From Tremella fuciformis (lineage: Eukaryota > Basidiomycota > Tremellomycetes > Tremellales > Tremellaceae): 64,000 nucleotides of DNA. Within the stretch, counting starts at the first letter, position 1. The number at the start of each line of letters is the position of its first letter. Both the position numbers and the translations under genes were made by a program. The stretch is from positions 1,614,501-1,678,500 of the forward strand of contig CP136495.1 in assembly GCA_032768795.1 (NCBI GenBank), read 5' to 3'. Below, one piece after another: positions 23,940 through 32,329 of this stretch. The notes beneath the pieces are model-generated. The model made no database searches. It was not told the origin of the DNA and saw only the letters and a list, made by a program, of their open reading frames with translations.

Positions 23940-24305
23940 TGTCTACAATTGACCTGCAAAAGGTTTGAGAGGATCGCGATTTCAAAAATGCTGGAGATAA
24001 GGCGGATCGAACGCCTGATCTTCTCAAGAAAAACACCCTATTTGATGCAAATGAGACGCCATACCACTAGGCCATATCCCCGAGCACAAAATGAATCTGT
24101 TTTTGTCAGAATATATATCGTTACTCAAAACACAGGCTCAGGTGTGAAGAAGAGCTTGTGTTCGTGTGTTGCTTGAAGTCTCGTCTATCGCTCGAAGCCC
24201 AAGATCAGGCAAGCCTGAATTCCAAGACAGGCGTTCGATCCACCTTATCTCCAGCATTTTTGAAATCGCGATCCTCTCAAACCTTTTGCAGGTCAATTGT
24301 AGACA
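23940..24305. repeat. Inverted repeat: tRNA 3' half plus its 3' flank duplicated in reverse
   Basis: Arms 23940-24017 and 24228-24305 are reverse complements over 78 bp with one mismatch, separated by 210 bp. The left arm contains the T arm, acceptor 3' strand and Pol III terminator of the tRNA-Ala gene plus 50 bp of 3' flank. The right arm repeats all of this on the other strand, including the terminator. The single mismatch falls in the T stem of the right copy, so only the left copy belongs to an intact tRNA. Confidence 0.88.
23992..24081 (-). tRNA. tRNA-Ala(UGC) with an 18-nt intron
   Basis: On the minus strand the sequence folds as a full cloverleaf. The acceptor stem GGGGATA pairs with TATCTCC and the discriminator is A. 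The D arm is TGGCCTAGTGGTATGGC, with a good A box. The anticodon stem TCTCA/TGAGA has loop TTTGCAT after removal of an intron at 24028-24045, placed one base 3' of the anticodon (24047-24049). The T arm is AGGCG-TTCGATC-CGCCT. Spliced length is 72 nt plus CCA. A run of five T follows the 3' end (23984-23988), a Pol III terminator. Confidence 0.92.
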
Positions 24306-24861
24306 GGAAGTCCGGCTTGGGCGCCAGGGGCTTCGCGCCTCGCCGCAGCGAGGGGCTCAACCTGACTTGTGCCGGAGAGCTGCGGCCTCACGAAACCGTG
24401 CTGCCTATGGCGATGTGCAATGTTTCCTGCCTCTACTCCGACATTCTCTGCCGTTTGTTGGACTCCTGGAGTCCCGCCTCCAGCAAGTGCACCTTTTTCT
24501 TTAGCGTCTTCAACTCTCCCGCTGCCTGTCCACCAGCCACTGCGATTGACTGGGTGTTCTTTGCTGCCTCAGAGGCGTCGTATGCCGCGCGGCCCGTCTC
24601 CTGCTCGTGATGTATTGCGGTTTGAACCCCACCTTGTAATGCTCTCTGAGCAGCGCAGTGTACTCGTGGAAGTCGTCCAGCATGTTGGGTACTGAGCAGA
24701 TGTATACGGCGAGGTCGGTGTGTGACGGATCGCATAGGAACCACTTGCCGCAAGGAGAGCGGCGATGAGACACGATCCAGCGCTGATCAGTCCTGGATTT
24801 GCCTTTGCTCCTGTTGAATTCAAACGCGATGTTGTTGACGTCGGCGACGAGCTGTGCATCG

Positions 24862-25059
24862 TGTCGAGATCGGTGAACGCGAGTTGGTATGTGAGTGACT
24901 GCCTTGCTGGTCGACTGATATGCCAGGATGAGTTACCAGGTGACAGATGAATAATACATTCTTCGAAGAAGGTATCCTCTCCTTCTCAGTCTGTATATGT
25001 AGAGTTCTCACAGGTAGTCGGCTACTACGGACATGTCCGTGATGACGTATTCCATTACA
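24862..25059 (-). repeat. 3' LTR of the chromovirus
   Basis: 198 bp, sense strand starting TGTAATGG and ending TCTCGACA (TG...CA termini). Identical to the 5' LTR. The adjacent host sequence is the catcg duplication. Confidence 0.95.
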
Positions 25060-25076
25060 GTCGCCTCCTCCTTTGT
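25060..25076 (-). other. Polypurine tract
   Basis: Immediately inside the 3' LTR the sense strand reads AAAGGAGGAGGCGAC, a purine-rich run suited to prime plus-strand synthesis. Its position shows that the antisense gene region lies inside the element rather than beside a solo LTR. Confidence 0.75.
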
Positions 25077-25279
25077 GCTCGGGCGTCGCGACCGAGCCTA
25101 GCGACAGGGCGTCTCCTTGACGACGGTCGTGAGGGTGTCGACATGAGAACTGCAGAGTAGGGCGTGCAGTGACGGGCGCGGTGATATATGAACCAGCCAG
25201 GTTGGGCGCCCGTTCTTCGTCCATCTCTCTTCTTTCTTGAATCCTCGAGCGACACCCCAACTTGCCAAGTACGTTAACG

Positions 25280-26207
25280 ATGCCTGCTCGTATCTACACC
25301 GCCGCAGACGTGTCTGTATCTCCTCCTGCCTCGTACGCCATCGTCGACGCCAACGACGATTCGACTACATACCGCATAGGCAACGGTAGAACGTACCGAG
25401 CGCGACATGTCGGCTTTGACGGGACCCTCACTCAAGCCAAGAATCGGGCGGCGGTACGTGGCAGCTACTGAGTGGTATTCACTGACCAGTAGGATCTCTC
25501 CAACCAGCTATCTTCAACCTTAGCGGCGATGTCGGTTGATGAAGCTGGCCGGCACCGAGCCCATGTGATGCGCACGGCCGTGGCGTTCATAGCAGCGTGG
25601 GACGGTCGGCTGAGGATCGTAAGGGCCGCCGACAGTAAGTCTATTCCGCGATTACACAGCTTATTACCAGAGTGTAATGCCTGCGAAAAGGCTGGCAAGC
25701 CTTGTGTCGTAGCCGCTATTGTACTCCAGGGAGGCGGTTCCCGCGCAGTTTCCTCGCAAGTACTGTTTCGTTCCTGCCAGCTACGCTTACCTCAGCTGCG
25801 TGCGTTGTCACTCCCAGCATGGAGTTTCTTGCGACATCCAGCTCGGTCTTGCCCTAGGCAAACGTCCTCGGGGCACCGTTCGCGAAAGTGCCTGGCAGGA
25901 ACTGGGCTCGACTCTGCAGGATCTACGAAGCGAGCTGTCGTCTACTGACCGCATGACCGCCCATGACAAGAAGCGATGGAAGGGGTACATCGGGCGAGCC
26001 TTGTTTGTACGCTAGCATATTCGGTCACTTACGGTTGCTAATTGGTAGATAGTCGACGGATTCCAGGTCAAGACGGAGCACAGGTCTCCCAAAAGGCCAG
26101 TCGACTATTCCAAGTATAGAGGCCGCGGTGGCTATGCACAGGAGTCGGACCCATCCGACGACGAGCCGACCGATCAGGAGGACGCAGAGGCCGATGACGA
26201 TGCGTAG
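25280..26207 (+). CDS. Antisense accessory gene of the chromovirus: Cys-triad (Zn2Cys6-like) protein
   Basis: Five exons (25280-25453, 25493-25634, 25671-25705, 25749-26006, 26049-26207) give 255 aa; introns are 36-43 nt and all phases agree. The N-terminus has YRIGNGRTYRARHVGFDGTL; exon 2 encodes a helical-looking segment (HVMRTAVAFIAAWDGRLR). Exon 3 gives CNACEKAGKPC, exon 4 gives YCFVPASYAYLSCVRC and HSQHGVSC: two C-x2-C-x6-C triads, likely zinc-binding. A helical WQELGSTLQDLRSEL follows, then a basic patch (RSPKRPVDYSKYRGRGG) and an acidic Asp/Glu tail. A TATA-like tatat sits at 25185-25189. The gene is read opposite to gag-pol and converges on it. No known enzyme domain is visible. The third intron, in the linker between triads, is the least certain. 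Confidence 0.72.
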
Positions 26208-26320
26208 TAGGTGTTGTAGATTGGCGCTTCCTTCCTCTTCCGGGTGGTGTTGTACATGATTATGCGTCCTCTTGCATGTAAAGACCGTCGCGTAGTTGGA
26301 ACAACGAGTGTGGGTTATTG

Positions 26321-26344
26321 ACAGGTACGCTCACGCGTACCTGT
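26321..26344. terminator. Hairpin at the convergence of pol and the antisense gene
   Basis: Perfect 10-bp arms (acaggtacgc / gcgtacctgt) around a 4-nt loop. It overlaps the pol stop codon (26331-26333) and lies 114 bp beyond the antisense gene's stop. It could mark or separate convergent 3' ends; this role is inference. Confidence 0.45.
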
Positions 26345-29300
26345 TAGGTACGAATCTCTTTCTCCTACTCTGGCTCTCCGAGCTTGAGTAGGCGTCGTAC
26401 ATGGTGGTGAAGGCAGGGTCGCTTTCCACCTCTGCCGCTGGTTCCCATGTACTGTCACTGATAGGCCATCCTATCCACTTGATACGGTAGTGTTTGGAGG
26501 TAATCCCATGTTTGTCCTTGACCATTCGTTCGTCAAGGATCGCCTCGTAGGTATAGCCGTTGTCATCTAACACTATGTCGCTGACGGGCGACTGCGTAGG
26601 TTGTAACTGGCTAGTACTTGCTTCCTCTGAGGCGTAGAAGGGCTTCAGGTATTCCACGTTGATCACGTCGTGGATCCTGTAGGACTCGGGGAGGTGCAGC
26701 TTGTATGCGTTGTCGTTGACCTTTGCTGCCACCTTGAATGGTCCTAGCCACCGGTTATCTAGCTTGGCTGATGTCCTAGCTCCTTTGTAGTTTCGAGCAG
26801 AAAGTAAGACTAGGTCGCCCACTTTGAATGTCTGTAACCGGCGTTTACGGTCGTATTGCGGTTTGTTCTGTGCCCGTGCGTGCTTGATCTGTTCTTGAAG
26901 GTACTTGAATCGTTCAAATATCCTGTGTGTATACGTCACCCCCTCCTCGCTTTCGTGCGAGGAACTTCCCAATGGGTCTGTCATATTCTGCCTAGGGGTG
27001 TAACCGTACCAAGCATCGTAGGGGGTCATTTTGGTGGTTCCGTGCACTGTGGTGTTGTATACGAATTCTGCTGTGGGAAGCAGCACGGACCAGTCGTCCT
27101 GTTCGTAGTTGGCATATACGCGTAGGTACTGACCTAGCCACTTGTTGACTATTTCGGTTTGCCCATCCGTTTGTGGGTGGTACGCAGTAGAGAACTTGAG
27201 GTCACAGCCCAGCTTACTGGTGACTGTGCGCCAGAAAGCTGACACGTACTGTGCTCCTCTGTCCGAGATGATACGGTCTGGTAACCCCGTTCTTGGGTAG
27301 ACTTTCGTAAGAAACGCCTCTGCCAGGGTAGGGGCGTCGAGCTTGTCGATAGGTATGAAGATCGCCGCCTTCGTTAGCTGGTCTACCCAGACGCTGATGT
27401 TGGTATAGCCCTTGGAGTCCGGTAATTTGGTGATGTAGTCGGTAGATACGGTTGACCAGGGTCGCTCCGCCACGGGTATGTCTAGCAGTAATCCTGGTTG
27501 TAGTTGGTTGGTATGTTTGGTCTTTTGGCACGTTTCGCAATGCTTTACCCATGTTTTGACGTCTCGTCGCATCCTCGGCCACCAGAATCTTGCAAGTAGC
27601 CTGGATGTGGTCTTGGCCACCCCCGGGTGGCCAGCCGTCGGTAGGTTATGAGCCCATATGAGGACCGTGGTTCGTTGCTTCTCGGGCACGATAGGTAGGT
27701 CGCGGTAGTAGAAGAGGCCGTCCTTGTGTTTGTATTCTTCGGGATGGCTTTCCGTAAGAGCCACGTATTTTTGTTGTTCGTGCACATCCATGGCGCCTTT
27801 AAAGTCTTCTTGAGCCATAGGGTCCTTGTATTCGACCCTAGTTGCCAGGTACTGTGCTGAAGAAAGCAACGCCTTGAAGTTGTGCGCGTTGAGTTCTGGT
27901 GACAAGGTGGTTGCTTTGGTGTCCGTAGGTCGATAGTCTGGTCGTCTGGACAGGGCATCTGGCTTGGTAGCTTGTTTGCCTGGCCTATATTGGATGACAA
28001 AGTCGAAATCGGCCATGTACTCGCTCCATCTAGCTTGCCTCCTTGTCAATTGCTTGGTTGTTAAGAAGTACTCTAGACTTCTGTGATCGGATAGTACGAC
28101 CACTCGTACTCGGGTACCTTCGAGGTAATGTCGCCAACTCTTGAATGCGTACACGATGGCTAGGAACTCCTTGTCGTGAACTGGATAGTTGAGTTCTGCC
28201 GGATCCATCTTCCGAGAAGCATATGCGATGGGTCTGGTTGTACCATCTGGGTAGGTGTGTGACAGGATCGCACCCAGAGCGTAGTCCGACGCGTCCGTTT
28301 CTAGTAATAGGGGAAGCTTTGGGTCGTAGTGGCTGAGTACGGGAGCCGTAGTCATCGCTCGCTTGAGAGAATCGAAAGCGTCCTGCTGTTTGGGTCCCCA
28401 TTGGAAGGGCGTTCCCTTCTTGGTTAAGTCGTGTAAGGATTTGGCTATTACCGAAAAGTTCCTGATAAATCTGCGGTAGAAGTTGGCGAACCCTACAAAT
28501 GATTGTGTCTCCTTCAAGTTCGTAGGCGTGGGCCAGTCTTGTACCGCCTCCACCTTCTTTGGGTCCATCTTGATGCCGTTTTTGTTAAGAACGAAGCCCA
28601 GGAACTCCACCTCGTTGCTGTGGAATTGGCATTTCGAGAGTTTGGCGAATAGCTTATACTCTCGTAGTCGTCGCAGGACTTCCTGTACGTGGCGGGTATG
28701 GTGTTCCAGATCTTTGGAGTACACCAATATATCGTCGAGGTATACAGCCACGTACTTGTCGAGTAGGTCGTGGAAGACGTGGTTGATAAATAGCTGGAAC
28801 GAGCCTGGTGCATTGCAGAGCCCGAAGGGCATGACCAGGTACTCGTATTGTCCGAAGGGTGTGCGGAAGGCTGTCTTCCACTCATCCCCCTCCGCTATGC
28901 GGACGAGGTTGTATGCTCCCCGTAGGTCTAACTTGGTAAACACGGTCGACCCACGTATTTGGTCGATTACGTCGCCTATCAGGGGCAAAGGGTATTTGTT
29001 CTTGATTGTCATGGCGTTGAGCTTGCGGTAATCGACGCATAATCGCAGACTTCCGTCCTTCTTTTTGACGAATAGGACTGGTGCTCCTGCGGGGGATCGT
29101 GACTCTCTGATGAAGCCTTTATCCAGGTTTTCTCGCAGGTACGCCATTAGTTCTTCCCTTTCTCGTGGGCTAAGTGCGTAGATAGGCCCAGCTGGTGGTA
29201 CCTTGTCCGAGCTCAGTTGGATGGCATGGTCGAATTGCCGATGTTCTGGTAGTTTATCGGCCTGTCCTTTATCGAATACGTCTTTGTAGTGTGTATATTC

Positions 29301-31583
29301 GGCAGGTAGCTCTGTCTCAGTAGGCGGTTCCGCCGTCGTAATGGCGGTGTAGAGCCACGCAGTGGCCTGGTCTGATGTCTTGTCTGTTGTGTCCCGTGGC
29401 GCTAGAGTTCTCGCGCTCCAGTCTACCACAGGCTGCACTTTGTCCAGAAAGGGCATGCCTAAGATCAAGTGTGCTATGCGTATAGGGGAGACTATGAAGT
29501 CGGCGTGATAAGGTTCGAACCCCCTTCCCAGTAGGACTGTAAGCTGTACTCGGTGGGTTAAGAGTCCGTACTCGGATACCCTGCCGTCCGCCATTACCAA
29601 TGGCGTTGGTCGTTTGAGTTTTGTCATGGGGAGGTGATGTCGAGCCACATACTCGTCGTCGACGAAGTTGGACGTCGCTCCCGTATCTAGGAGGGCCCTA
29701 GCGGTCTCTCCAGGGATTTGTGATAGGCCAATTGGGACGTTGAACAGCCTTGTAGGCGTTTCATAATTGGCGCGTACGCCGTCCTCTTTTGATGTTCTTT
29801 TGGACCCTTCGAGGGGTTCCGTTTTGGTTAAGTACAAGGCAGACGGATCCGCCCTGCACGTCGCCTTCCTAATGTAATTGCGTACTACGTTCTGTGTTTT
29901 AGCTACATACGTCTTCTGTTCCGCCTGTTCAGGCGTCAAATTCTTCTCGTTCCCCCCTTGAATTTCTTGATAGCCTAGGTCCGGTATCACTTTGTGTAGA
30001 CCTTTGTATTTGGCCATTACCCGGTTGAACTTGTCTCTCAAGTTTCTTTTCTGGGGCTCGCTTGGTGGGGTGAGTCTGACGTTCACTCTCTCTGTCGCCA
30101 TCGAACCTTCTTGGCTGTTGACGTCTGCGTAATCGCCTGTTACGTGGTTCTCTGTGGTCTGATCGGTTGTGTCGGTTTGGGCTACGTTGATCCGGTGTGG
30201 CGGTAACTTGTTCTGTGGTCGAGTCCAACAGTTGTTGATCGTGTGGCCCATTTTCCCACAATAGGTGCAAGCCCCTGCCTCTATACGGGCCTTACGTTCT
30301 TCCTCCGAGAGAGGTCCTCTCGGCTGTTGCGTGAACGTCCTGCCACTTTGAGGCTTAGGGGTTGTAGACTTGTTCGTCGTGCGTGGTGGTGACTCTCTGT
30401 TACTTGCAGTGTCCAATCCCGCTTTTGGGCGGAAATGCCCTCGTACTTGTTGACTAGGGGTGTTGAATCGGGTATTTCCTTGGTGTCGGCCCGGCGGGTT
30501 TGGTCCCTGAAATGGGTGCTTGGGGTGCAACGCACGGACTTCTCGGTCTGCGTCGTCAATAGACAGGGTACGCTCGACTAGGTCGTTGAAGTCGCTGAAT
30601 GTAGGGCGTGGTCGTTGCGTCATGAGTTCGCGTTGCAGGTACTCACGCAATCCCTTGTAAAAGGCCATGCACTGCGTATCCGGTGACTGATTGGTCCGTG
30701 CTAGGATAGTACGGAACTTTACTACGTACTCAGAGGCCGACATGTTGCCTTGTCTGAGTCGGTCCAGTTCAAAGTAGGCCGAGAATTCCTCATGGTGACG
30801 GCCAAAGGTTCGTCGAAGCTCGGTCATAAACCCTACCAGGGTGGTAGGTTCTTGATTGTTGTCGACTAGGCCAGTGTACCACTGCTCCGCCTCGTCGCGT
30901 AGGTAGCCAGAAGCAAAGATCACTTTGAGCTCTTCGGTCGGGTAGATAGGTGCTGCGATTCGCAGGTATCTTTCGACTTGGTGCACAAAAGCATCCAGCT
31001 TCAGTCGGTCTAAGTCGCCTCTAAAGACATCCGGCTTCTTGATATTCTTGGCGGCCTCGGCGGCCACTTTGATGTCCACCGGTTGATTCAGCCCCGTAGT
31101 TGTCATGTACGGTTCTGTAGTCGACGTCCTTGGCTGTGTAGGTTCTCGGACAGGCTGTCTTCGTGCCTGCTCCATCTGTTGGAGCTGCATCTCGATCCTA
31201 GTTCGTTGGTCGAGTAGCTCTTGATACGTGGGACCTTGGCTAAGGTGCGGGGGATTGCCCCGCACAAAAGGGGTAACTCGGGGAATTTCTTCCTCCGCTA
31301 GTCGAGTTGATAGATAGTGCGAACCATGTACTCCGTTCGTATCCACCGGGTACGTAGTCGGTGGAGCCTCGAGTGGAGCGGTTCTCGAGTCGCTGTTGCC
31401 AGTCGTCGGCTGTTCTTCGAGTGGTTGCTCGAGGTTGGACAACGGCGACGAGCGAGTAGTAGGTGACAAAGGTTGAGGGTGTATCTGAAGGCTTGTGTGG
31501 CTGTTATCGGCAGGTAGGGTCGCCTGGGCGTCGATTCCCGGCGCTCCTCCTGTTGGATTCTGTCTCGTAGGTCTTCCTGACAT
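26331..31583 (-). CDS. Gag-Pol polyprotein with C-terminal chromodomain
   Basis: One uninterrupted frame of about 1,750 residues; no gag/pol frameshift. The start is the first Met after the 5' LTR (MSGRPTRQNP), 37 nt inside the LTR boundary. Gag-type helices occur near residues 170-330 (AEQWYTGL, FMTELRRTFG). A zinc knuckle CTYCGKMGHTINNC lies near 440. The aspartic protease motif ALLDTGAT is near 630. Reverse transcriptase includes YLDDILVYS (~950); RNase H has ETDASDYALGA (~1,095). Integrase has the HHCC zinc region (~1,310-1,350) and the catalytic acidic residues in TDYITKL, SDRGAQY and TDGQTEIV (~1,380-1,480). The chromodomain is near 1,670-1,730 (YRIKWIGWPISDSTWEP). All catalytic motifs are present, so the enzyme set looks functional. 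Confidence 0.97.
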   Translation of the reverse strand: MSGRPTRQNPTGGAPGIDAQATLPADNSHTSLQIHPQPLSPTTRSSPLSNLEQPLEEQPTTGNSDSRTAPLEAPPTTYPVDTNGVHGSHYLSTRLAEEEIPRVTPFVRGNPPHLSQGPTYQELLDQRTRIEMQLQQMEQARRQPVREPTQPRTSTTEPYMTTTGLNQPVDIKVAAEAAKNIKKPDVFRGDLDRLKLDAFVHQVERYLRIAAPIYPTEELKVIFASGYLRDEAEQWYTGLVDNNQEPTTLVGFMTELRRTFGRHHEEFSAYFELDRLRQGNMSASEYVVKFRTILARTNQSPDTQCMAFYKGLREYLQRELMTQRPRPTFSDFNDLVERTLSIDDADREVRALHPKHPFQGPNPPGRHQGNTRFNTPSQQVRGHFRPKAGLDTASNRESPPRTTNKSTTPKPQSGRTFTQQPRGPLSEEERKARIEAGACTYCGKMGHTINNCWTRPQNKLPPHRINVAQTDTTDQTTENHVTGDYADVNSQEGSMATERVNVRLTPPSEPQKRNLRDKFNRVMAKYKGLHKVIPDLGYQEIQGGNEKNLTPEQAEQKTYVAKTQNVVRNYIRKATCRADPSALYLTKTEPLEGSKRTSKEDGVRANYETPTRLFNVPIGLSQIPGETARALLDTGATSNFVDDEYVARHHLPMTKLKRPTPLVMADGRVSEYGLLTHRVQLTVLLGRGFEPYHADFIVSPIRIAHLILGMPFLDKVQPVVDWSARTLAPRDTTDKTSDQATAWLYTAITTAEPPTETELPAEYTHYKDVFDKGQADKLPEHRQFDHAIQLSSDKVPPAGPIYALSPREREELMAYLRENLDKGFIRESRSPAGAPVLFVKKKDGSLRLCVDYRKLNAMTIKNKYPLPLIGDVIDQIRGSTVFTKLDLRGAYNLVRIAEGDEWKTAFRTPFGQYEYLVMPFGLCNAPGSFQLFINHVFHDLLDKYVAVYLDDILVYSKDLEHHTRHVQEVLRRLREYKLFAKLSKCQFHSNEVEFLGFVLNKNGIKMDPKKVEAVQDWPTPTNLKETQSFVGFANFYRRFIRNFSVIAKSLHDLTKKGTPFQWGPKQQDAFDSLKRAMTTAPVLSHYDPKLPLLLETDASDYALGAILSHTYPDGTTRPIAYASRKMDPAELNYPVHDKEFLAIVYAFKSWRHYLEGTRVRVVVLSDHRSLEYFLTTKQLTRRQARWSEYMADFDFVIQYRPGKQATKPDALSRRPDYRPTDTKATTLSPELNAHNFKALLSSAQYLATRVEYKDPMAQEDFKGAMDVHEQQKYVALTESHPEEYKHKDGLFYYRDLPIVPEKQRTTVLIWAHNLPTAGHPGVAKTTSRLLARFWWPRMRRDVKTWVKHCETCQKTKHTNQLQPGLLLDIPVAERPWSTVSTDYITKLPDSKGYTNISVWVDQLTKAAIFIPIDKLDAPTLAEAFLTKVYPRTGLPDRIISDRGAQYVSAFWRTVTSKLGCDLKFSTAYHPQTDGQTEIVNKWLGQYLRVYANYEQDDWSVLLPTAEFVYNTTVHGTTKMTPYDAWYGYTPRQNMTDPLGSSSHESEEGVTYTHRIFERFKYLQEQIKHARAQNKPQYDRKRRLQTFKVGDLVLLSARNYKGARTSAKLDNRWLGPFKVAAKVNDNAYKLHLPESYRIHDVINVEYLKPFYASEEASTSQLQPTQSPVSDIVLDDNGYTYEAILDERMVKDKHGITSKHYRIKWIGWPISDSTWEPAAEVESDPAFTTMYDAYSSSESQSRRKRFVPNRYA

Positions 31584-31604
31584 ACCTGTCGTCCACAAGT
31601 ATGG

Positions 31605-31617
31605 GAAGAATGTATTA
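31605..31617 (-). promoter_or_regulatory. Putative self-priming primer-binding site
   Basis: Two bases inside the 5' LTR, the sense strand reads TAATACATTCTTC. This 13-mer is perfectly complementary to the LTR segment GAAGAATGTATTA (31710-31722 on the window strand), which lies about 34 nt downstream of a TATA-like element and so probably at the 5' end of the transcript. This is the arrangement of Tf1-type self-priming. I did not find an obvious match to a tRNA 3' end. Confidence 0.65.
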
Positions 31618-31619
31618 AC

Positions 31620-31817
31620 TGTCGAGATCGGTGAACGCGAGTTGGTATGTGAGTGACTGCCTTGCTGGTCGACTGATATGCCAGGATGAGTTACCAGGTG
31701 ACAGATGAATAATACATTCTTCGAAGAAGGTATCCTCTCCTTCTCAGTCTGTATATGTAGAGTTCTCACAGGTAGTCGGCTACTACGGACATGTCCGTGA
31801 TGACGTATTCCATTACA
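31620..31817 (-). repeat. 5' LTR of the chromovirus, with promoter
   Basis: 198 bp, identical to the other LTR. In the sense direction a TATA-like catataca (window 31750-31757) precedes a 12-bp palindrome TTCTTCGAAGAA (31717-31728) that spans the predicted transcription start. The right flank begins with the catcg target duplication. Confidence 0.95.
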
Positions 31818-32329
31818 CATCGCTTTCATATTGCCCAGCGATATACGTGGCGATGGTTGTCCCAAAGGAGACCGGGAGAGTTCTATCACGGCCTCATCCT
31901 CCGTTGGGACGTGGTCGCGGGTGACCTTCTTGTCGACCGTGAGGAACTCAAATTTGGCGATGGTCGAACGGTCGTTGGTCTCTAGATGACTCTAAAGACA
32001 AGGCTACTTGGCCTGACTCACCTTTCTTCACTCTTGCGTGCAGACTATGTGTAAGTACAAACGAAAAAGAAGTGAGCCGTCTAGCAAAAGACATCAACTG
32101 GTTAGTGATGGGTCATCGCCGTCTCTGGGACCGTGCACGCGGGCATCGCTTACAAGGTTTATTGTTCTGCCACAGCGAAGGGTTGTTCGGGCTTATTCCC
32201 ACCCGACCCGTGCCATATATACTACATGTGTATCGCACAACTTGCCTCAGACATATGGAAACCTGCGAAATTATAGCTACAGAGAAGTAAAAGGGCCGGT
32301 CGAGCGCTAACTCGGTCTTCGCCCCGCGA

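Larger units (their letters stand above)
23812..24432. other. Intergenic region holding the tRNA gene and its inverted duplication
   Basis: 621 bp between the AIG1-like gene and the 3' end of the disrupted gene. It is dominated by the tRNA-Ala gene and a large inverted repeat. 24306-24432 shows a short GC-rich palindrome-like stretch (gcgcctcgccgcagcgaggggc, about 24342-24357) but nothing coding. Confidence 0.5.
24862..31817 (-). mobile_element. Full-length Ty3/gypsy chromovirus with an extra antisense gene
   Basis: 6,956 bp, oriented on the minus strand. Both ends are 198-bp LTRs that are identical as far as I can read. The element is flanked by the 5-bp direct repeat catcg (24857-24861 and 31818-31822). 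Internal order in the sense direction: primer-binding region, one gag-pol frame ending in a chromodomain, about 1.27 kb of extra sequence with an antisense spliced gene, a purine-rich tract, 3' LTR. The intact frame, identical LTRs and perfect target duplication indicate a recent, potentially active insertion. The chromodomain places it among chromoviruses. Confidence 0.95.
24433..32094 (-). pseudogene. Host orphan gene split by the LTR retrotransposon
   Basis: The two halves lie on either side of the element. Upstream exons are 32022-32094 and 31873-31981, then an intron at 31823-31872. The third exon begins at the target-site duplication and continues at 24861-24633; the last exon is 24433-24600. 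All phases agree across the insertion (about 192 codons before disruption), which strongly supports an originally intact gene. The N-terminal half includes TIAKFEFLTVDKKVTRDH; then DVNNIAFEFNRS and CGKWFLCDPSHTDLAVYICS; the C-terminus is a Lys/Glu-rich probable coiled coil (ELKTLKKKVHLLEAGL). I do not recognise a family. The start codon is the least certain part. Confidence 0.62.

Noticed and set aside
24018..24227. Inverted repeat read as a MITE or other DNA transposon
   Set aside because: The arms are explained by tRNA 3' half plus flank, the spacer contains the rest of the tRNA gene, and no target duplication is seen outside the arms.
24569..24859. A long open frame in the disrupted host gene (Ser/Thr-rich reading)
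   Set aside because: It is a shadow. The other frame joins correctly in phase to exons on both sides and gives a folded-looking protein with a coiled coil.
24862..25059. Reading the left LTR as a solo LTR unrelated to the large element
   Set aside because: A purine-rich tract adjoins it on the inner side, the two LTRs are identical and equal in length, and the catcg duplication flanks the outer ends of the pair. One full-length element explains everything.
31583..31889. Upstream extension of the gag-pol frame through the LTR into host sequence
   Set aside because: The frame happens to be open through the LTR into the host exon, but the transcript should begin inside the LTR. The first Met after the LTR is the sensible start.
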